Below are positions 56,285 to 64,000 of a DNA stretch of 64,000 bases, in pieces. This DNA is from Ophioderma brevispina (taxonomy: Eukaryota; Echinodermata; Ophiuroidea; Amphilepidida; Ophiodermatidae). Under the pieces are notes generated by a model. The model was not told the origin of the DNA. It did no database searches and saw only the letters and a program-made list of their open reading frames with translations. Position 1 is the stretch's first letter, and every line of letters starts with the position of its first letter. The position numbers were made by a program, and so were the translations under genes. The DNA lies in the NCBI GenBank assembly GCA_023653785.1, contig JAMKCH010056779.1:28304-92303 (forward strand). Reading direction: 5' to 3'.

Positions 56285-58153
56285 GTAGCAGGGTTACTAA
56301 AACGAGAATCCCATTCTTAGCAGATGATTTTCTATAGTTTGAAGGGTGCTGAATCAGAATTTGGGTCCAACTTGGGAAAATTGGGAACTTGTAAAATAAG
56401 GGTGAAAATAGTAAGGGGTAAATTTGAAACAGTCAAATTGGTTTAAATGTACACCAATGTATTTGTCTCATTATAAGATTAAAAGGTATAGTTTTGTATA
56501 GGTTCGGACCTTTAGTTTACACGGCTACAGCCGGCGCATGCAGTATTGGCGCTGAAGTATGGTAAGCTGTATCGTGCCCTCGGAAGAGTGGATTCAGCAG
56601 GGCAAAAATCAAAGTCATTCAATACTTTGGATGGGTATCGTCTGGAGCGGCGAGGGGGTGTGTGTTCTTCTTCAGTAGAAAGTTCACTAATTTGATGAAA
56701 AGGAATGGAGCTTAAAACATCACCCTGAAGAACTCTGGTGGTGACTTCGAAAGGATCCGAAGTTTCCGTGGACCATTACTGCACTTTTTAGAGTTGTTGT
56801 ATAGCGCAACTCTTAATAGTCCTTTTAAGTCTATAAAGTGACTGTAAGAGGAAGCTGGTAGTCTTGGAAACCTTCCATGATTCTTCTGAGGATAAGGATC
56901 TGCTGGGCACAACTTCTTCCAGAACCGAAATCAGCGGTGCTTCTTAAGATGGGGGTCCCACATGATTTCTGATTATGTTAGAAGGGATCTTGTTGTAACC
57001 TTGGCTGTAATGTACTTGACCAGCAGAAGAGCTATTCCTCGATAGTTGGTCATAAGACTAAGGTTCTCCCTTCTTTAGGGGTAGAGGAACAAGGACGCTG
57101 ATGGTTCCTTGACTGGTGGAGTGAGAGTGTGTAACGTCAGGTACAAACAGCATGAACAAATTAACCATTGCAAAATCCCACCCATTATGGAGTGCTTCAG
57201 ATGTAATTGAATAATTGCACCGTCAGGTCCCCGCCTTATTGTTCTTCTGGGGCCTATGGCGAGTAGCGTCTCTTTAGTGTTGGTGGATGGTTTCGATGTT
57301 GCAGCAGATCTGAGAAGCCGTGAGGCAGTTCAATAATAGTTGACCGTGTGTTGGTGAGCAAGGAACTGAAATAATCCTTCCATTCTGCGAGTAGGTCCTT
57401 CGTACTTGTTGGTGGGTGCCATCTCTTTGTTGACCTTGACATGGTGTCTTGTCTTTGCCGGCGGATAGATTATGAAGGCTTTTCCATGAGGTGGTATAAT
57501 CACCCTTGAGTCAGCCAGTTTGAGAGTTTCCATTGTTTGTAGACCATGGCTGCCTCATCTGACTTGTAACTTTCATTCAAGCTGGAGTTAAGCATTTTCC
57601 CAAGTTCTCTGGACTGCTTAGACTTGGAAACCAGGTATCTTCCTTTGGCTTCATCCCTCTCTGACTTCAGATGGATAGTATTGTCAGTTACCCAGCTCAG
57701 CATGCCACATGGTCTGCGTTTGCCAACAACCTTCTCAGCTCCCTCTGCGACAGCATGTTCAAATTGTTGGTACCTCTGGGTGATTGGTGCTGATGTATCG
57801 TAGCACTGGAGGCTTCAAATCTGTAGGACAATTCTAACTGGAAATAGTCTCTTGTGGATGTATCTTGCAGTTTCTTACAGTCGAACTTTGGTCTTATGAG
57901 AGGTTTCCCTTTTAATGAGACAAATACATCCTTATAATGAGACAAATACATTGGTGCCCATTGGAACACATTTTGAGTTGATTTCAAATTTGCCCCTGTA
58001 CTAATTCTACCCCCTTATTTTACAAAGTTTCCCACATTTCCCAGAGGTTGGACCCAGAAATTCTGATTCAGCACCTTTCAAACTATAGAAAAACATCTTC
58101 AAACCTTCTTCCCCAAACTTCTAGAATGGGATTCTCATTTCTAACCCTACTAG
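56285..58153. mobile_element. Foldback element with a LINE in its loop
   Basis: The arms 56285-56500 and 57895-58153 are inverted copies (agaatcccattct against agaatgggattct, ctatagtttgaa.ggtgctga against tcagcacctttcaaactata, tttgtctcattataag against ctta..taatgagacaaa). Parts resemble the foldback at 2603-3511 (aataag-gggtaaattt blocks). The loop is filled by a minus-strand LINE fragment. Confidence 0.75.
56540..57894 (-). pseudogene. LINE fragment, pre-RT linker and RT N-terminus
   Basis: On the minus strand, in several frames: VTDNTIHLKSERDEAKGRYL near 57660, SRELGKMLNSSLNESYKSDE, VNKEMAPTNKYE, then STKDLLAEWKDYFSSLL near 57370-57420, then ENLSLMTNYRGIAL near 57025-57070, and a degraded FIDLKGLLRV in place of RT motif A near 56810-56845. 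This is the linker and the first RT motifs of a LINE, with the catalytic YADD region not seen. Frameshifts are frequent. It belongs to the family whose C-terminus is at 18235-18830, or a close relative. Confidence 0.8.
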
Positions 58154-58207
58154 ATGAATCATTTTTTTGCATCCTTGAGCATTTTGAGATATAGAGGGGG
58201 GTCAGCA

Positions 58208-58964
58208 CACTCTTAGAAATAAAGGTTCAACATAGAACCCTTTTTGTCCTGTATTTTTCACCCTAAGCACTGCTAAGGTTCTATAAAGAACCTTAAAAAG
58301 TTCTATGAAGAACCTTCAAAATTTAAATAGACCTAGGAATGTTCTTGTTGTATGTGTTCACATATATTGAAAAGTTAAGCAATGTGAAAGGCAGTGATAA
58401 CCCTTTGGTTCTAAAATATATTCGTGGCCAAATAAAAATCATTTCTTTCTCTTCTACCAAGAACCACTGAAGGGTGCTTTATTAAAATACATTTTAGGGT
58501 TCCAACTCACTTCCAAGAGTTTAAGGTTCTACAAAGAGCCATTTTCTTGGCTACAGAACCTTTTTTGGTTCTATAAAGAACCCTAACGAATCTTCGTGGA
58601 GTTCGTTATAGAACCAAAAAAGTTTCTGTAGCCAAGAAAATGGTTCTTTGTAGAACCTTAAACTCTTGGAACCCTAAAATGTATTTTGGTAAAGCACCCT
58701 TCAGAGGTTCTTGGTAGAAGAGAAAGAAATGATTTTTATTTGGCCACGAAAATATTTTAGAACCAAAGGGTTATCACTGCCTTTCACATTGCTTAACTTT
58801 TCAAAATATATGTGAACACATACAAAAAGACCATTCTTAGGCCTATTTAAATTTTGAAGGTTCTTCAAATAACTTTTTAAGGTTCTTTATAGAACCTTAG
58901 CAGTGCTTAGGGTGAAAAATACAGGACAAAAGGGTTCTATGTTGAACCTTTATTTCTAAGAGTG
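58208..58964. mobile_element. 757-bp near-perfect hairpin MITE
   Basis: Arms of about 375 bases pair almost base for base around a centre near 58586-58591. The termini cactcttagaaataaaggtt and aacctttatttctaagagtg are perfect inverses over at least 33 bases. The interior is itself rich in ggttct...agaacc palindromes, such as aaggttctataaagaacctt. A CA dinucleotide lies on each side, and no longer target duplication is clear. There is no coding capacity. It sits within foldback-related sequence (58160-59500). Confidence 0.92.
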
Positions 58965-59334
58965 CAGGAGTAAAATTTTTGTAAACGTTTTATACGGGAT
59001 TAAAAGGTGTATGGACATGTTCATCTGGTTCTAAGGATTAAAAAAGGTATACTTTGCTATATCTAGGACAATTATTTTTACACAGTAGACTTAAAATGGT
59101 TCAAGGTCACCCTGCGGTAAAAAAATTAGAATGAACAGATTTCTCTCAAAATGGGCTCACATTCTTCATGCTTATATATAGTAATGTAAATAAACATTCA
59201 GTTATTGTTTGACATTGGGATATAATTAAGGGGGTAGTACTGTTATGGCCCACAGGGTCTATGAGGGATCAGCACTCTGGCCTCTGTTAGATATCTTTGA
59301 GCTGATTAACACAAAGCAAATATGTATCCCCTGT
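58965..59334. repeat. Foldback-related sequence
   Basis: This is sequence related to the foldback and palindrome families (aaaggtatactttgctatatctagg; tggttcaaggtcaccctgcgg resembles ggttcaaggtcatcctgggg near 10426). No gene is seen. Confidence 0.5.
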
Positions 59335-60430
59335 TGTAACATTCCCATACGAACAATTTGAAACCAATCGAATCAATACAAATGTTTACCCCCATGATGA
59401 CCTTGAAATGTTTTTGGCCCGTTGTACAAACACAAAAGGTTGTAGATATAGGAAACTATACCTTTTTTAATGCAATAAAAATTTGTAATAATTTTATATT
59501 TTAGAGTTAATGGGCAAAAACTTTCAAGATATGTAACAAGTTAATTTTTTGGGGCGACTTGAAAGCATTTCACTCAATATCTCGCGATTTTTTTTAATAT
59601 TTCAAACAACGGTAACTCAAAACGAAAGATGAATATGAAAGTTGGCACGTACATTAAACTCACTTAGATCCAAGGGGGTTAAACGCATTCAAAACCAGTC
59701 GTCCGTGCTGGGCGCTGACATTTTGAATATTGCACGGAATAATTATCAGTTTGGGTGCTTGTATACACACATAATGTCAATTCGATACAAACAATCCGCC
59801 AAAATATCAGTTGTTGGATGTTGGGTGTTTTTTTTTTTTTTTTTTTTCATTCCCATACGAACAATTTGAAACCAATCGAATCAATACAAATGTTTACCCC
59901 CATGATGACCTTGAAATGTTTTTGGCCCGTTGTGCAAAACCAAAAGGTTGTAGATATAGGAAACCTATAACTTTTTATGTAACAATTTAATTTTTGCTTC
60001 TCCTTGGTTTGTCTTAAATAATAATGGTAAGATTTTTTTTTTTAAAGATTCAAACAACGGTTAAGTCAAAACGAAAGATGAATATGAAAGTTGGCCACGT
60101 TACAGTTTAAACACACTTAGATCTAGGGTACTATGAAAGGAGGATGTTTAAAATCATGCATCAAATTATGGTTGCAAATGTTCCTGATTGGACGCTTCTT
60201 GGTTCTGGTCACAATATTAAACAATGGGCTTTATAGTGCTCTACGCGAAGGGGGTTGAAGCCCCATCATTGCAAAACCAGTCGTCCGTTTGCTGGGCGAC
60301 TGAACATTTTGAAATTGCACGGAATAAATTAGTAGTTGGGTGCTTTATAAACACAATATTGTCAATTCGATACAAAACAACCGGCACAATATCAGTTGTT
60401 GGATGTTGGTGCTATTGGGTGGTTTAAATT
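59335..60430 (+). repeat. Tandem duplication, unit ~510 bp, with poly-T junction
   Basis: Unit 1 is 59335-59827 and unit 2 is 59848-60430. Both hold cattcccatacgaacaattt, gatgaccttgaaatgttttt, caaacaacggt, aacgaaagatgaatatgaaa, ccagtcgtccgt and atatcagttgttggatgttg in that order. The second unit has about 100 extra bases near 60130-60240. A 20-nt poly-T at 59828-59847 separates them. Confidence 0.85.
59828..59847 (+). repeat. Poly-T run of 20 at a duplication junction
   Basis: The run stands exactly where the sequence jumps back to the start of the repeat unit. The end of the second unit has gttggtgctattgg and no run. Confidence 0.9.
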
Positions 60431-60539
60431 TGTCCTCACGATGGCCACACATAGTCAGATTGGACTTGTTGGGCACAGGGTGGAAGTGGAGTACAGACTT
60501 TTTTATTGAGCGATTTTTGGCAATGATGACCTAAGCTAA

Positions 60540-61320
60540 ATAACGGTCTGGGGCGTGTGCAAAATTTCGTGCAGTGGCATTTTCTAGAAATCCAATATGG
60601 CCGATATCACTCTCAAATTCATTCAAAGGGCATAAAGTTTATGCACTAGATCCAGGTTTTAATGCAGGAGGAATCCTTTGGAGCAGTTATTGACGTGAAT
60701 TGATCCGCAACATTACACAAATCCCAATATGGCCACCCTATTTACCCAATATGCCCCGAAATCATTCAAGTGACCATAACTCATCAAGTATTGCGATAGA
60801 GGCATCTTCTGGGCTCTCTACCCAGTAGGAACTCATATCTGTCATTTCAAGTGTGTTAGCAAGGCCTACCAATCAAGATGGAAGCCAATATGGCTGCCCT
60901 TTTAAGATCTTTAAAAAACTACGAATGTCATAATTCATAATTATAACTGGCCGTCATTTGAATTTTAAGTATGTTGTCAAAACAAATATACCAGATACGA
61001 GTTATTAATGCTCAAAGGAATACATCTCTACTTTATTTACACTTTAATAGCCATTTTTGGGTGTTGAAATAACTCAATACAGATTGTATCATAATTTATA
61101 GGTTTTAAAGAAGGTTAAAAAGGCAGCCCAAATGGCCCCCATATTAACATTTTTGCATGTTAAAGAAACACAAATTGCAGATAGAATTTCAAATGGTCAA
61201 ATACTTATCTCACCTTAATTTAGACACCTTTAATAAAATATAGTTGATTTAGCTTACATATAATGACAACATATAATATAGGTTTACTATTTTTAAAAGG
61301 TGGCTGCTATTGGCTGCCAT
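60540..61320. repeat. Repeat-derived region with ATGGC-type motifs
   Basis: The motifs ccaatatggccg, ccaatatggccaccc, ccaatatggctgccc, aaatggcccccatatt and ggctgccattctg are spaced 130-240 bases apart, as in the palindrome arms at 4020-4560 and 9740-10275. No gene is seen. Confidence 0.5.
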
Positions 61321-61964
61321 TCTGAGAATTTTAAAATGTTCATTACAGAGGAATGCCAAATAAGGGTTTCTAGTGAAAAAATAACATGCTCTGATAAGTG
61401 TAAAGCATAAAGCATGCATATAGACATGGAATCAAGCCTCTAAACTTGGTGCAGATGTGGCGAACACTTGACGTGTCCGGATGGTTGAAAGCAGTCTAGA
61501 GATGTTAAAAAGGGTAACACTTGCAGAGTGTGAGCAATTGTAACAGATGTGAACACCTGCAGACATTGTAGGCGTTCAGCATGTATTCAAGTAGCGGAAA
61601 TAGGTATAATGGAGGTCTTAAGATAATTTAATGATTCCGAGAGCAGATTTGAATTTGAGCAGCCAATGAATTTTTGTGGCATGTAATGATAGGAAATTAC
61701 ATTACCAACACATCCGTTCTTGTACTTAAGACACCGGAGTAAGAGAATGTTGGTATTATCGGAAACTTAAGGATTTTTAGTGATTATGGACAAGGTGGGG
61801 GATAGCAAGCCAAGGGATTTCAAAAAGCCACTGTAAACAATTTTGCACACCCTCCAAAAATGATTGCTTAGGTCCTAATGAACTAAAATCTATCATAGAA
61901 AAAGTTGTACTCCAAGTTCCATCTCTCAGGCTGGTGTTGCCTAAACTTCCACTTGATACAACGA
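61321..61964. other. Upstream region of the 93-residue ORF
   Basis: No repeat or gene is recognised. The pyrimidine-rich string ttccatctctcag at about 61917-61929 would do as a 3' splice acceptor just before the ORF at 61965. Confidence 0.3.
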
Positions 61965-62246
61965 ATGAAAAGGACACGTCAGTCGTCTGATTTAAATAAA
62001 CCGCCCAATGAATACATCTTTTCACCTAAGCGCGCCTCAGCACCTAAGCGAGTGAGATCTGAGCACAATGATCAAGGTGCACTATTATACACTGGCCCAC
62101 CTCTACACATACATCAATTGTATCACTACGATGCGTGCGATATGCAAGCGCACCCACACGGATGGGAAGAAGCGGAGGCAGCCATTGCATTCATGTTGGT
62201 ACTGGTCTTTGTGGTCGCAGTAAACATGCGAGACGATGATTTCTAA
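61965..62246 (+). CDS. Candidate small single-pass membrane protein or last exon
   Basis: This is an ATG-started frame of 93 residues with protein-like composition. Residues 1-32 are basic (MKRTRQSS, SPKRASAPKRVRSE). Residues 33-70 are His/Tyr-rich (GPPLHIHQLYHYDACDM, HPHGWEEAEA). Residues 72-87 form one hydrophobic segment (AIAFMLVLVFVVAV), followed by the acidic end MRDDDF. That would suit a tail-anchored or single-pass protein, or the last exon of a longer one, since the possible acceptor ctctcag lies 35 bases upstream and the frame stays open back to about 61905. I do not recognise the family. There is no clear poly-A signal within 300 bases. It is not in any repeat I can see, which makes it the best host-gene candidate in the window. 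Confidence 0.4.
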   Translation: MKRTRQSSDLNKPPNEYIFSPKRASAPKRVRSEHNDQGALLYTGPPLHIHQLYHYDACDMQAHPHGWEEAEAAIAFMLVLVFVVAVNMRDDDF

Positions 62247-63010
62247 AGATGACGTAACGTTGTGCCTCTCTAAATCTATATAGAACTCCTTTGCTCTACG
62301 TACGTTATCCTAAAATACCACCAAGTTGGCACGGATTGCTTTTTAATTTTATCTTTGTTTTTTAGTTATCATTGTTTAAAGCCACTATAGCGATGTAAAC
62401 CTATCTCGTGCCCCTATTCTTCATCAAAGCCATTTTTGCACTTGTTGTATTGGAAATGGTTGTAGTAAAGACCACTTTAAGTGGCTAAGCTTAACACCCG
62501 TATTTGTTCAACGCAATTATCATTTTTATAATAAGAGGTTCAAATATATGTATATACATTAACATTCTATTTCGGAACAGTAGAGTAAATAATCTCAAAG
62601 TTCAGGTCAGAAATACTCAAACCTCAAAATAGTTTGCCTGCAATAGAGAGAAACATCAATGAAAGTTCAGTATATTTCAAACTGTTTCGACATGTTACTA
62701 AAACCAGGATGTGTAACTATGCCATTTTCTCAACACGTTGCCTATCGTCTTATGCTGTCGGTGATTAATCGTTTTACCAACAGTTGTGTAACTGACATTA
62801 CGCAACATACTGGTTAGTATTGCCCATTGGTGAGTTGCCCTATTTTACCAATAGTGATCTAAGTTTTATCATGTGTTCAGATATTCTTTTTAACTAGTGG
62901 ATTAATTAATAGGTGCTATTTAGAATTGTTTCCTCTTACTGTAGATAAACTCGACAAACAGGGTTTCCTTACAATAGACACAAAATACACGTATAACTGG
63001 GTTCTTTGGA
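62247..63010. other. Unrecognised sequence downstream of the ORF
   Basis: No gene, clear AATAAA signal or repeat can be supported. Confidence 0.35.
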
Positions 63011-63011
63011 G

Positions 63012-63945
63012 GCTACAGGAAGCTGAGACAAACTCTTTTCTTTTTCTGGCTTAAGGTTGCAGCCAGGTTCGGAAATTATTTCAACCAATCAGTTGAACTT
63101 TTTGTTAACAAAAATAAAAAATTTTAAAACAATTTGAACGCGTTCGAAATCTTCTAACAGTTGCAATTCATTCTACCGTTTATAGTATTTCATATTTGTT
63201 GTTTTAGCTGGGAAAATGTCTTCTGTTTAGTTTGTTGAAAAGCCAATCATTAAAATCATTTAAAATTTAGACCCTAGAGTAATCGTCAGCATTTTCACAT
63301 CTCATGTGGATTGTATGTGCTTCCGCAACGAAACATTATGTTTCTTCCTCAATAACACTGTCTTCTTTTATCTTAAAAAGATTCACTGAAAATAATGTAA
63401 CTTCCTATTTTGGTGAATGGGCCGATAAATAAATTTTACAGTGCTGCATCCTGCGGGGAACGTTAGCCGCCACTCACATATCCTTTACAACCGTGGTTAA
63501 GATATGACCTCGGAACAATTAGTTGGTATGGAAAACTATTCAAATTTAATTCGATTTTGTACATTGAATTACATCGAAAATTTAAAGGGGGAGTAGAAAT
63601 TATCACGATCCCACAATGCCAATCATTCGTCCCACACGCTTTTATTAGGCAAAAGCGGTTCTAACTTATCCTAATGTAAAATCGGAAATTCTGAAAGCAT
63701 AGCAAAATTTTGTATGACAGTAGCCATTGCAACAAGACCTATAGCAGTGCGCAAAGAAAAATGTATTTCATTTGTTGACCTTAGATTATACATAAAAAAT
63801 GTTCAGATCAACAGACGTAGGACGTTGAAGATGTATTGATTTCTACTCAGAACCATGTTATTGGAAAGTCAGATACGTACGTGCAGAAGTGTTTGACAGT
63901 CACTTATTAGATCATGAATTAAGGTTTAATGGAGATGAGAAAGGC
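63012..63945 (+). repeat. Segmental duplication, copy 2, with empty site
   Basis: This copy is collinear with 51921-52057, 53303-54050 and 55975-56180, but compact. It lacks the mariner-like element (single TA at 63155-63156 in cttctaacagttgcaatt) and lacks the material corresponding to 54051-55974. It is diverged by many substitutions and small indels and reaches nearly to the window end. Confidence 0.85.
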
Positions 63946-64000
63946 AAATTTCGTATTTGATATTTCGTACTCAGTAAGTTTTAATTTCGAAAAAAATAAC

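Noticed and set aside
61777..62025. 82-residue minus-strand frame
   Set aside because: It is antisense to the better plus-strand ORF at 61965-62246 and has no recognised features.

Overview
The window looks like a gene-poor, AT-rich stretch of animal (invertebrate) nuclear DNA. I see no bacterial-style gene packing, operons, rRNA or intact tRNA genes. Almost every long open frame is a chance opening or lies in a decayed repeat. The repeats point to a marine invertebrate: dead LINEs of at least two broad types (one with a 2A-like DISPNPGP motif and a PHD-like zinc finger remnant), short TA-flanked MITEs, foldback elements and a tRNA-derived SINE. A deuterostome such as an echinoderm or hemichordate would fit, because 2A-bearing LINEs are known from sea urchin and lancelet. 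That is inference, not proof.

Layout. 1-1400: 3' part of a dead LINE, cut by the window edge. 1849-11401: a giant imperfect palindrome with arms 1849-6078 and 7532-11401 and a loop of about 1.45 kb. Its left arm carries a 909-bp foldback insertion that is missing, as a clean empty site, from the right arm. Its right arm carries a partial tandem duplication. Four copies of a mariner-like terminus lie around its centre. 11.4-15.6 kb: a SINE, two LINE fragments joined head to head inside a 274-bp repeat family, and an inverted-repeat element. 15.6-30 kb: mostly unrecognised sequence with two LINE 3' fragments, small inverted repeats, a 205-bp MITE and one plausible TATA promoter. 30.8-34.9 kb: a nearly full-length dead LINE with 2A-like, PHD-like, endonuclease and RT remnants and a (CAAA)n tail. 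36.06-38.2 kb: a minisatellite of about 18 copies of a roughly 119-bp unit. 38-47 kb: AT-rich sequence with two short tandem repeats. 47.1-50.5 kb: another dead LINE whose 3' end is interrupted by a second copy of the 26-kb MITE. 51.9-56.2 kb: first copy of a segmental duplication, interrupted by a 1.25-kb mariner-like non-autonomous element. 56.3-61.3 kb: foldback elements, a minus-strand LINE, a 757-bp hairpin MITE and a tandem duplication of about 510 bp. 61965-62246: the best candidate for a real protein-coding stretch, a 93-residue ORF with one predicted membrane segment. 63.0-63.95 kb: second copy of the segmental duplication, which keeps the empty site of the mariner-like element.

No genes can be shown to work together. 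What the window records is an order of events: elements inserted into other elements, and paralogous empty sites that show the state before insertion. Indels and homopolymer-length differences between repeat copies are frequent, so some structures, above all the 20-nt poly-A and poly-T runs at duplication junctions, may be assembly artefacts. All boundaries were read by eye and may be off by several to tens of bases. No computed alignments support them.
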